A stretch of 6,115 bases of DNA from Candidatus Bathyarchaeota archaeon (lineage in GTDB: Archaea > Thermoproteota > Bathyarchaeia > Bathyarchaeales > Bathyarchaeaceae). A program made the translations under genes and the position numbers. The notes beneath the pieces are model-generated. The model searched no databases. It saw only the letters and a list, made by a program, of their open reading frames with translations, and was not told the DNA's origin. Each line of letters starts with the position of its first letter. The first letter of the stretch is position 1. Positions 1 to 4,771 of the stretch are shown here, in pieces. The stretch spans positions 1-6,115 of the forward strand of contig JAOUJL010000092.1 in assembly GCA_029883255.1 (NCBI GenBank), in the 5' to 3' direction.

Positions 1-2
1 AT

Positions 3-1313
3 TTTTTGAAATTCACTCGAGTAAATGGTAAAACCAATGAATTCGATGAAATAATAATGAACCCTGACTCAGGCGAGATTATTCGAACCATTCCAGCAGT
101 CAGCTCTTTTACTTTTGATGGCTCTTGGCATCCTCAGAAACCGACTATTCCATTTCTCAATAGAGAAGATGGCAAATTAACAATATTAAATGTGGATTCC
201 GGTGAAAAAATAACCTTACCACAGCCAGAAGGAGAAATAGAAAAAATTGTTTGGAGTACTGATGGTAAGACTCTTTATTTGTCGGCAACAAAGGATGCAA
301 GAGACAAAATCTATTCAATTGATCTGGATTCACTAGAGCTGAATCCTCTTCCGTTGCCACAGGGGATTAACAAGATAGGGAAAATACGAAAAATGGACAA
401 CGAAGAAATTCTGTTTTTTGTTCATGCGGATGCAACTACACGTATGAATTTGTGGAAGTTTGCCTTAGAGTCACGTAATGTTGAACAGCTAACAAGAAAA
501 CGTTCTCCAAAGATTGGAACAGATGAGTTTCCTTTGGTTAATTCAATTAGTGAACACTGGAACTCGAAAGATGGACTTAGAATCCACGGTTTTGTTATGG
601 TTCCTCAGTCGCCCCCGCCTGCAGAAGGATATCCTGCCATCGTTTTTGTTCATGGAGGGCCTACGGGGCAAGATGTAGATTCTTTTGTAGGAACGTATCA
701 AATTTTGACGCAGGAAGGCTTTGTTGTCTTTCGCCCTAATTTTCGTGGCTCAACAGGATATGGTGCGGCTTTTCAAAGAGCTAACTACAGAGAGATAGGA
801 AAAGCAGATTTGGTCGATATAGTTACTGGAGTCGGGATGCTAATCGAAAAATACAAAGTGAATCCTAAGAAGGTAGCTATAACTGGAGGATCATATGGTG
901 GGTATATGACTCTACGAGCTCTAACTAAACCAGAAATATTTGAGTTTGCCACAGGTTGGGCAACTGCAGCCATTTCAGATTTTGAATACCTGTGCAATAG
1001 CAGTGATGCCGTATTCCGTGATTACATTGCTTATCTTTTTGGCCCAATAGAAGAAAGTCGCTCGCTCCTGAAAGAAGCCTCCCCTATTACGGACTGGAAA
1101 AAAGTTAGAAAGCCTTTAGGAATAGTCCAGTTCGTTAATGACACCAGAACTCCACTAAAACCAGTATGGGATTTTGCAGACAAGCTTGTTGAAAAAGGTA
1201 ATCATGTTGAATTCCATGTTGAACCAGCGATGGGACATGCTAATATACCTAAGGGATATCTAATTCGTTCAATTGCTCGCCAGATCCAATTCTTTCAAAA
1301 AGTAATGCAATGA
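3..1313 (+). CDS. S9-family serine peptidase (acylaminoacyl-peptidase / prolyl oligopeptidase type), 5'-truncated by window edge
   Basis: Serine hydrolase expected to cleave short peptides or release N-acylated residues in the cytoplasm. The frame is open to the left edge and the first possible start, TTG at 6, is not convincing, so the true start lies outside. Numbering from that TTG gives 435 residues. Family members are usually about 600-680, so roughly 200 residues of the beta-propeller are missing. Residues 1-170 show blade-like repeats (for example WSTDGKTLYLSA at 83-94). The alpha/beta-hydrolase domain follows: oxyanion HGGP 216-219, RGSTGYG 247-253, nucleophile elbow GGSYGG with Ser296, acid Asp379 in NDTRTP, and His411 in MGHAN. 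The triad is therefore complete. Oddities: the usual HG before the catalytic Asp loop is QF (375-376), and the usual EGHG is MGHA. No partner gene is evident downstream. Family assignment is firm; substrate is unknown. Confidence 0.93.
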   Translation, partial: FLKFTRVNGKTNEFDEIIMNPDSGEIIRTIPAVSSFTFDGSWHPQKPTIPFLNREDGKLTILNVDSGEKITLPQPEGEIEKIVWSTDGKTLYLSATKDARDKIYSIDLDSLELNPLPLPQGINKIGKIRKMDNEEILFFVHADATTRMNLWKFALESRNVEQLTRKRSPKIGTDEFPLVNSISEHWNSKDGLRIHGFVMVPQSPPPAEGYPAIVFVHGGPTGQDVDSFVGTYQILTQEGFVVFRPNFRGSTGYGAAFQRANYREIGKADLVDIVTGVGMLIEKYKVNPKKVAITGGSYGGYMTLRALTKPEIFEFATGWATAAISDFEYLCNSSDAVFRDYIAYLFGPIEESRSLLKEASPITDWKKVRKPLGIVQFVNDTRTPLKPVWDFADKLVEKGNHVEFHVEPAMGHANIPKGYLIRSIARQIQFFQKVMQ

Positions 1314-1494
1314 TCCGTCTAAAAATTCCTAATTACCCTCCAGGTATCTTTCCATCTGATAATGACCCAGGCACGTATACATGCAGGTTATGTTTGAGTT
1401 GAGGATTAAATTTTAACCCAACCAACCACGTGTCTGAACGCTAAACATGAAAATAGGCAAAAACCATTTCTTTGACTAACGAATATCTGCAAAT

Positions 1495-1499
1495 GAGGT
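1495..1499 (+). promoter_or_regulatory. Shine-Dalgarno site GAGGT deciding the start at 1505
   Basis: GAGGT is complementary to the 3' end of archaeal 16S rRNA and stands 5 bases before ATG 1505. Upstream in-frame starts at 1472 and 1493 have no comparable site. A ten-codon open frame (ATG 1447 to TAA 1477-1479) precedes it and is probably meaningless. Confidence 0.5.
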
Positions 1500-1504
1500 A
1501 TGCT

Positions 1505-1741
1505 ATGGAAAATCTGCCAGAGAGGTTGAGAACCTCTGGTGCCACAGAAATAAGAAAGAAACTACAAGGAATCTCTGGTGGAAAGATATTGGATGTCGCC
1601 ACAGGCTTTGGTGACTTCATCAAACTCATCAAAGAAGTCAGAGGCTGCAGCTTGGAAGACGCTGAACAGCTCCAGGAGAAATGGCTTGATGAAGGCTTAG
1701 TCGCTTACGATCAAGAGGGCCTTTTGCAGTGGGTAAGGTGA
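1505..1741 (+). CDS. Chimeric short ORF: N-terminus of a SAM-dependent methyltransferase joined to an unrelated C-terminal tail
   Basis: A 78-residue product. The ATG at 1505 is chosen because GAGGT (1495-1499) sits 5 bases before it; TTG 1472 and ATG 1493 are in-frame alternatives without such a site. Residues 1-24 (MENLPERLRTSGATEIRKK onward) and the glycine-rich motif I LDVATGFGDF (29-38; Asp30, Gly34, Gly36) look like the start of a class I methyltransferase. Such proteins normally run to 200 or more residues with motifs II-VI. Here, after about residue 44, the sequence switches to an acidic helix ending in KWLDEGLVAYDQEGLLQW, which fits no methyltransferase motif and resembles the end of a small helical or winged-helix domain. 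It therefore cannot be an active methyltransferase. A tandem copy of TCATCAAA lies near the switch (1617-1624 and 1626-1633). An AT-rich promoter candidate lies at 1405-1416. It may be a deletion-derived relic or a new small protein. Confidence 0.5.
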   Translation: MENLPERLRTSGATEIRKKLQGISGGKILDVATGFGDFIKLIKEVRGCSLEDAEQLQEKWLDEGLVAYDQEGLLQWVR

Positions 1742-1749
1742 AAAATGAA

Positions 1750-1953
1750 ATGTGTGAATCAGCAAAATGCGGTTTCAACCCTAAACACAGTTTGACAGAA
1801 GCAGACAAAACAGAGCTTAGAGACATACGAAAACACATTCTCAACATTGTCAACACGTTAGATCAGCTTGTACTAGCAGACGCGGAACGAAGCACGATAA
1901 TCACGTTTCTCTCAAGACAGCTTGAACTAGTAGTCGGAAACATGACAAGGTGA
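1750..1953 (+). CDS. Small hypothetical helical protein, coupled to the preceding ORF
   Basis: I do not recognise this 67-residue protein. It begins MCESAKCGFNPKH, with Cys2 and Cys7 that could bind metal. The rest is predicted by eye to be two amphipathic helices: a charged stretch TEADKTELRDIRKHILNIV, then DAERSTIITFLSRQLELVV. A helical hairpin or dimerising small protein is plausible. ATG 1750 is preferred because AAGGTGA (1735-1741) lies 8 bases upstream and overlaps the stop of the previous gene. GTG 1738, which would overlap that stop as GTGA, is a possible alternative giving 71 residues. The tight coupling says the two ORFs are translated from one message. Confidence 0.5.
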   Translation: MCESAKCGFNPKHSLTEADKTELRDIRKHILNIVNTLDQLVLADAERSTIITFLSRQLELVVGNMTR

Positions 1954-2110
1954 AAAGTGATAGAATTGCCTAGGCAAAAACACGCTAAAACACCTATCAT
2001 GAAATTCAAGGATTATACCATGCAGACGAGACAGACAAATTCTGGACCCTACTCGTCAAAGTCACATTCACAAAAGAAAGAAGGCAGCAGAAATAAAGGC
2101 TAAACATCTG

Positions 2111-2130
2111 CTCAAGATCTAGGTCTTGAG
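2111..2130. terminator. 20-base imperfect palindrome at the end of the minus-strand cassette
   Basis: The arms CTCAAGA (2111-2117) and TCTTGAG (2124-2130) are perfect reverse complements. The six bases between them are nearly self-complementary as well. The palindrome covers the stop codon of the zinc-finger gene (2112-2114). On the minus strand a pyrimidine- and T-rich run follows at 2083-2071. This could end transcription of the cassette or protect the 3' end of its mRNA. Hairpin termination is less typical in archaea than plain U-tracts, so the role is inferred. Confidence 0.4.
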
Positions 2131-2240
2131 TGAAATCCTTCTGGTTTACATTTCTTATGAGCCATCCATAGCTTGTCCTTGCTTTTGACTTTCCGTTGAA
2201 AGAACCATACATGCTTACCGCAAACGCGGCATCTTCCCAT
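2112..2240 (-). CDS. Small C2HC zinc-finger protein (42 aa)
   Basis: This gene is too short for usual callers. Its 42 residues begin MGRCRVCGKHVWFF and contain C4xxC7 and H28xxC31, a C2HC metal-binding pattern, with aromatic residues (W12, F13, F14, W25) that could form the core. The protein is strongly basic (about a third Lys/Arg/His), which suits nucleic-acid or ribosome binding. The CxxCGK...FF.RK...C layout recalls short archaeal and bacterial zinc-ribbon peptides such as the DUF4428 type; this is a resemblance, not a match I could test. The Shine-Dalgarno AAGGA (2251-2247) stands 6 bases before the ATG. It begins 44 bases after the stop of the two-span membrane protein on the same strand, so it is probably the last gene of that operon. 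The longer frame at 2006-2212 on this strand is its shadow. Confidence 0.6.
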   Translation of the reverse strand: MGRCRVCGKHVWFFQRKVKSKDKLWMAHKKCKPEGFHSRPRS

Positions 2241-2284
2241 TTCTATTCCTTCGTTTCTTTCAGAATCAAAACTTCTATGGCGGT

Positions 2285-2809
2285 TTAGGTCTGTTTAACT
2301 TTCTTGAACCACACAACGCCTACGGCTATCCATGCGAAAGGCAGCATCACTCCGCTGGCCACCGCTCCTTTTTGCAGTTGCTTGCTCAACGTGAAGTGTA
2401 TGGTGTAGAATTTTGGCATGAGTCCAGGCCCGTCATAGCAATAACAAGCTCCTGTAGAATAGTAGCATCCTTCAAACTCTATCTCCCAAACAGCATCGTG
2501 GTCATAGACTTGCTGCAGAAACGTTGTTTCGTTGGCGAAGCAGTGAGAGAAATGGCCGAGATCTGTTAGAGCTTCTTGTATGTATGGATCGGCTTCTCCC
2601 TCTTCGAGAATCCAGTAGGTGCTGGGTTTGCTTATTTCCTCAGCATCATACCAAATGATCTTATAGTAGTTGTCGCCCATTTCATCGTCGTCCAACGCTT
2701 GATGTGCAATTTGTGCTGAGGCAGCTGCCATCCAGACGGTGAGGACTGTTGCAGCCAGAAGGATAACCGCTGACACTTTGAGCCGTTTTACCAACTTCTC
2801 ATGTTTCAA
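2285..2809 (-). CDS. Two-span membrane protein with extracytoplasmic domain, coupled to the metalloprotease gene
   Basis: I do not recognise the family. The 174 residues show a basic N-terminus (KHEKLVKRLK), a membrane segment or uncleaved signal at about 12-33, an acidic domain at about 34-147, a second membrane segment at about 149-167 and a short basic tail FKKVKQT. By the positive-inside rule both ends are cytoplasmic and the acidic domain faces out. That domain holds Cys90, Cys115, Cys122 and Cys124, which could form disulfides or a metal site, and several Tyr/Trp residues. The start is TTG; its T-T-G-A overlaps the TGA stop of the protease gene, and AGGGGAT lies 8 bases upstream, so the two proteins are probably made together. 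A role as membrane anchor, receptor, substrate or inhibitor of the neighbouring protease is inferred from coupling alone. Confidence 0.75.
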   Translation of the reverse strand: MKHEKLVKRLKVSAVILLAATVLTVWMAAASAQIAHQALDDDEMGDNYYKIIWYDAEEISKPSTYWILEEGEADPYIQEALTDLGHFSHCFANETTFLQQVYDHDAVWEIEFEGCYYSTGACYCYDGPGLMPKFYTIHFTLSKQLQKGAVASGVMLPFAWIAVGVVWFKKVKQT

Positions 2810-3606
2810 AGGTCAACATCCCCTTTTTCTGGAATTGTTTCGTATGACCCTCCTCCTCCTAAGCCACCACCACGAAAGACATGACCCCATAGTTCCCTAT
2901 TAGACATAATGGTTGCGGTGCAGATGTCACACCAGTTGTCTGTTAGCATGCCTTCAGCAACGTTTATCCAATCGGGCCAGTCCAGATAAGCTGGATATAT
3001 ATTCATCACACAGTCCAAGTCTTCCTCAACGTGATGCTCACAGCCGTATAGATGGCTTATTTCATGTTGGAGGATGTTGTCTATGTGATTTCCACCCCAG
3101 AAGGTTGTAAAGTGCTTAACCAGCACCGCTCCTAACGTATCGTTGGCTATGCCCCACGATCCATATATGGGTTGATCTGTGAAGGCCACGAGAATGTCGC
3201 AGCGGTAACCGTTCACGGTTGTTAAGTCGCTTTCAAACCCTGTTTCTTCTATAGCCTCATTAAGCCTCAGGACGGGATGGCTGATACTGTCGTCGCTGTC
3301 CCAAGATGTGTAGCCAGCTATGATAAACTGGATGTCGAAAAGTAAGAATCGCCAGCTTACTACTTCAAAGAATATGTGTGCGAGGGTTTCCGGAGTGTAG
3401 TAGTATGGCCATTCAGCCAAAGAAACCCATTCTTCATCGTAGGCGATTAAAACATAGACATGCTGTGGAAGCACAGCAGAGACAGATGATGGCACGGAGA
3501 GAACGATTATCGTAAGCAGTAGCAAAAACAAGGCTATTTTAGTATTTAGTCGTCTAAAGCATTTTTGCATAGGTGATTCTATATAATACCTATAACCGTT
3601 TCGCAT
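2806..3606 (-). CDS. Secreted metzincin-type zinc metalloprotease (archaemetzincin-like)
   Basis: Predicted extracytoplasmic zinc endopeptidase of 266 residues. The first 22 residues are polar and basic, followed by a hydrophobic core (IALFLLLLTIIVLSV, 24-38) and a likely cleavage near SVSA/V, so a Sec-type signal. The catalytic signature HEISHLYGCEH (181-191) gives zinc ligands His181, His185, His191 and base Glu182, exactly HExxHxxGxxH. CVMN with Met201 supplies the Met-turn, and C226xxC229 follows. The CxM plus downstream CxxC pattern recalls archaemetzincins (M54), but those are cytoplasmic, and here the first extra Cys is displaced (Cys189) and His192 stands where Cys is usual. A Gly-rich linker (246-253) precedes an acidic tail. 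Start ATG 3606 has AAAGGAT 8 bases before it; ATG 3570 is an alternative that gives a shorter signal. The downstream membrane protein overlaps its stop. Confidence 0.85.
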   Translation of the reverse strand: MRNGYRYYIESPMQKCFRRLNTKIALFLLLLTIIVLSVPSSVSAVLPQHVYVLIAYDEEWVSLAEWPYYYTPETLAHIFFEVVSWRFLLFDIQFIIAGYTSWDSDDSISHPVLRLNEAIEETGFESDLTTVNGYRCDILVAFTDQPIYGSWGIANDTLGAVLVKHFTTFWGGNHIDNILQHEISHLYGCEHHVEEDLDCVMNIYPAYLDWPDWINVAEGMLTDNWCDICTATIMSNRELWGHVFRGGGLGGGGSYETIPEKGDVDL

Positions 3607-3643
3607 TTAACATTATCCTTTATTTTCCCTCTTTTTTTACTCG

Positions 3644-3745
3644 TCATACGTCAAGAATCCATGTGAGAATGTAGAAGGGCAGCAAGGCCAGAGTAGCGAG
3701 AAGGAGTAATAATGCGATTAAACACTCTTTCAATCTGTTGACCAT
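3644..3745 (-). CDS. Small single-span membrane peptide (33 aa)
   Basis: A very short gene, missed by ordinary length cut-offs. The product begins MVNRLKECLIALLLLLA and continues with a hydrophobic helix at about 9-28, closing with TWILDV. Basic residues at the N-terminus (R4, K6) and an Asp near the end predict N-in, C-out topology. AAAAGG (3757-3752) lies 6 bases before the ATG. It sits 37 bases ahead of the metalloprotease and 21 bases after the ORF at 3767, all on one strand, which implies a shared message. Small membrane peptides often bind a larger membrane or secreted partner; whether it serves the protease is inference. No family recognised. Confidence 0.55.
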   Translation of the reverse strand: MVNRLKECLIALLLLLATLALLPFYILTWILDV

Positions 3746-3766
3746 ATCAAACCTTTTATGCATGCA

Positions 3767-4021
3767 TTACTCAAGGCTGCTCCTTTCTTCATAACTGTAT
3801 ATGAAAATAGGAGTCTCCACAAAACCACCATATATTTCTCCTTTTTCCTCAAGCCAGCTTTTAACAACTCTTAGGTTACTTTGGGTAGGGCGCATAGAAC
3901 TTTCAGCTGAACCATACTTAACTACCGGAACGAACTCAATTCTTAGAACACCACATAAAAACAGCCTAAGAGCACTCGGTATATGAATCGCATTTAGCAA
4001 AAATGCACCCGCTACATGCAA
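3767..4021 (-). CDS. Unrecognised short ORF, probably the 3' part of a frameshifted gene
   Basis: An 84-codon frame. Residues 25-84 read like real protein, with coding-type codon use: RIEFVPVVKYGSAESS (27-42), then a helix NLRVVKSWLEEKGE and a strand-rich end TPIFIYSYEE. The N-terminal 24 residues are less convincing and the only start codon, TTG 4021, directly follows a stop (TAG) and has no Shine-Dalgarno site. A second coding-like frame (3966-4052) overlaps this doubtful part in another phase and ends where this frame becomes convincing, so the two may be halves of one gene of about 94 residues joined by a +1 shift at TCT-TAG (3971-3966). The opposite-strand frame at 3801-3986 is taken as its shadow. 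No family recognised. Confidence 0.4.
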   Translation of the reverse strand: MHVAGAFLLNAIHIPSALRLFLCGVLRIEFVPVVKYGSAESSMRPTQSNLRVVKSWLEEKGEIYGGFVETPIFIYSYEERSSLE

Positions 4022-4052
4022 CTATGCCGATGTGCTCAGTCTCTTCCTTCAC
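3966..4052 (-). CDS. Cys-rich small ORF at the head of the minus-strand cassette (28 aa, possibly frameshifted)
   Basis: From GTG 4052 the frame reads MKEETEHIGIVACSGC and continues to a TAG at 3968-3966. Cys13, Cys16, Cys21 and Cys27 form a CxxC-x4-C-x5-C pattern that could hold a metal or disulfides. The codons are mostly of RNY type, as in real genes, and the open frame extends upstream of GTG to a TGA. A G-rich stretch (4067-4063) stands 10 bases before the GTG. It may be a tiny gene, or the 5' half of a longer gene whose 3' half is the 3767-4021 frame, broken by mutation, sequencing error or programmed +1 slippage. I do not recognise it. Confidence 0.33.
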   Translation of the reverse strand: MKEETEHIGIVACSGCIFAKCDSYTECS

Positions 4053-4117
4053 TGCATCATAACCCCCGCAATTTTGTCATGGTTTTCGTTCTTTGAAAGC
4101 TTTGCCCTCAAACACCC

Positions 4118-4126
4118 AAAATATAG
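4118..4126 (-). promoter_or_regulatory. Possible TATA box for the minus-strand cassette
   Basis: Read on the minus strand this is CTATATTTT. Initiation about 25 bases further would fall near 4096, leaving a leader of about 44 bases before GTG 4052. No better TATA-like element lies between it and the first ORF. The stretch 4053-4246 otherwise holds only a short coding-like remnant (4124-4210, +) and the next promoter. Confidence 0.35.
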
Positions 4127-4214
4127 TTTATTGAATTGGAAGAAACAGGTGACAGTTACATAGAAGATGAGTTTTGGCGTTCAACTACTGGCGAGAACCC
4201 AGATCGATGAATAA

Positions 4215-4223
4215 TTTATATAA
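4215..4223 (+). promoter_or_regulatory. TATA box of the parvulin gene (leaderless transcript)
   Basis: TTTATATAA is a near-perfect archaeal TATA box, centred about 28 bases before ATG 4247. Archaeal transcription starts about 25-27 bases downstream of the box centre, so the mRNA should begin at or next to the start codon. The absence of any Shine-Dalgarno site before the ATG agrees. Confidence 0.75.
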
Positions 4224-4246
4224 ACGAATTAGCGTAACCACTCTTT

Positions 4247-4522
4247 ATGCCAAACAAAGTTCATTGCGCCCACATCCTCGTAAAGACCGAGAAAGAGGCA
4301 AACGAGGTTTTGGAACGGTTGAAGCAAGGAGAAAAGTTTGCAAGCATTGCTAAGGAAGTTTCGCTCTGTCCCTCAGGAAAACGTGGCGGAGACCTTGGAA
4401 CCTTTAGCAGGGGAAAGATGGTGAAGGAATTCGAGAACGCCGCTTTCGCCCTTCAGAAAGGACAGATTTCGCCAATTGCAAGAACGAAGTTTGGATACCA
4501 CGTGATAAAGAGGCTTGAATAG
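4247..4522 (+). CDS. ppiC: Parvulin-type peptidyl-prolyl cis-trans isomerase (PpiC-like)
   Basis: Catalyses cis-trans isomerisation of Xaa-Pro bonds and so assists protein folding. The 91 residues are one complete parvulin domain with no signal peptide or membrane segment, hence cytoplasmic. It corresponds over its full length to E. coli PpiC (about 93 residues). Recognisable blocks are HILVKTEKEA (9-18), FASIAKEVSLCPSGKRGGDLG (31-51), FENAAFAL (62-69) and FGYHVI (82-87). Likely active-site residues by family analogy are His9, Cys41, Met58, Phe62, Phe82 and His85, all present. Single-domain parvulins are known in Thaumarchaeota (CsPinA, NmPin), so the gene fits an archaeon, though the SLCPSGKRGGDLG block is strikingly like the bacterial protein. 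It stands alone with its own promoter; the start is fixed by the TATA spacing. Confidence 0.95.
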   Translation: MPNKVHCAHILVKTEKEANEVLERLKQGEKFASIAKEVSLCPSGKRGGDLGTFSRGKMVKEFENAAFALQKGQISPIARTKFGYHVIKRLE

Positions 4523-4587
4523 TCTAAATTCTCCTTCGTACAATCGTGCCTAAAGATCAAATGCTGGTTGTATAGAGCTAGTTGTGA

Positions 4588-4601
4588 CACGGTGAACCGT
4601 G
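4588..4601. repeat. Perfect inverted repeat between ppiC and the helicase gene
   Basis: CACGGT and ACCGTG are separated by GA. It lies 66 bases after the ppiC stop and about 50 before the helicase TATA box. It could be part of a terminator for ppiC, since some T-rich sequence follows at 4626-4634, or a regulator site. The short arms leave chance possible. Confidence 0.3.
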
Positions 4602-4618
4602 CGTTACGCGTTGGATTT

Positions 4619-4680
4619 AACCCGATTTTCCTTTGCACTTGCTAAACCTTTTTATATGAGGGACGTTGTTTAGTCGGGTT
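4619..4680. promoter_or_regulatory. Interrupted dyad flanking the helicase promoter
   Basis: AACCCGA (4619-4625) and CTAAAC (4642-4647) on the left are reverse complements of TCGGGTT (4674-4680) and GTTTAG (4668-4673) on the right. The right-hand copies are contiguous, while the left-hand copies are 16 bases apart. The TATA box lies between the arms, and the right arm covers the expected transcription start. This arrangement could be an operator, or a fold-back structure in DNA; no regulator is identified. Confidence 0.35.
4651..4657 (+). promoter_or_regulatory. TATA box of the DEAD-box helicase gene
   Basis: TTTATAT, preceded by CCTT, is the best archaeal TATA match ahead of the helicase. 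Initiation is expected near 4680, giving a leader of about 90 bases before ATG 4772. The leader contains a short direct repeat, GCTTTTGAAGGCTTTTGAA, at 4710-4728. Long leaders are known for some archaeal cold-induced helicase genes, for example deaD of Methanococcoides burtonii. Confidence 0.55.
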
Positions 4681-4771
4681 GTCACATTAACTCGTGTTGA
4701 ATTAAAGAAGCTTTTGAAGGCTTTTGAAAAATTACATGCGGAATTTTTGTGACAGGAGTAGTGAAATAGAT

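Noticed and set aside
1314..1504. Possible promoter ATTAAATTTTAA (1405-1416) and a ten-codon leader frame (1447-1479)
   Set aside because: The AT-rich element is a weak TATA match, and the short frame has no regulatory hallmark. Neither is strong enough to list as a feature.
1957..2103. 48-codon plus-strand frame from GTG directly after the small helical protein gene
   Set aside because: Low-complexity, Ser/Gln/Lys-rich product with no well-spaced Shine-Dalgarno site. Another phase of the same stretch (ETDKFWTLLVKVTFTKE) looks more protein-like but has no start, so the region is probably decayed.
2006..2212. 68-codon minus-strand frame
   Set aside because: It overlaps the zinc-finger gene in another phase and has no recognisable features; the zinc-finger frame has ligands and a Shine-Dalgarno site.
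3801..3986. 61-codon plus-strand frame containing WVGRIELSAEP
   Set aside because: It is antisense to the more coding-like minus-strand frame, and VGRIEL-type peptides often appear as spurious translations. No promoter or Shine-Dalgarno site.
4555..4640. Possible tRNA between ppiC and the helicase gene, because of GGGTTAAATCC-like sequence on the minus strand
   Set aside because: No matching acceptor, D or anticodon stem could be built, and the T-loop-like stretch lacks the invariant C.
4724..4771. 16-residue N-terminal extension of the helicase from TTG 4724
   Set aside because: Family members start close to MQIEYFKDLPLS. The extension falls in the leader, in a repeated GGCTTTTGAA sequence, and has no ribosome-binding site.
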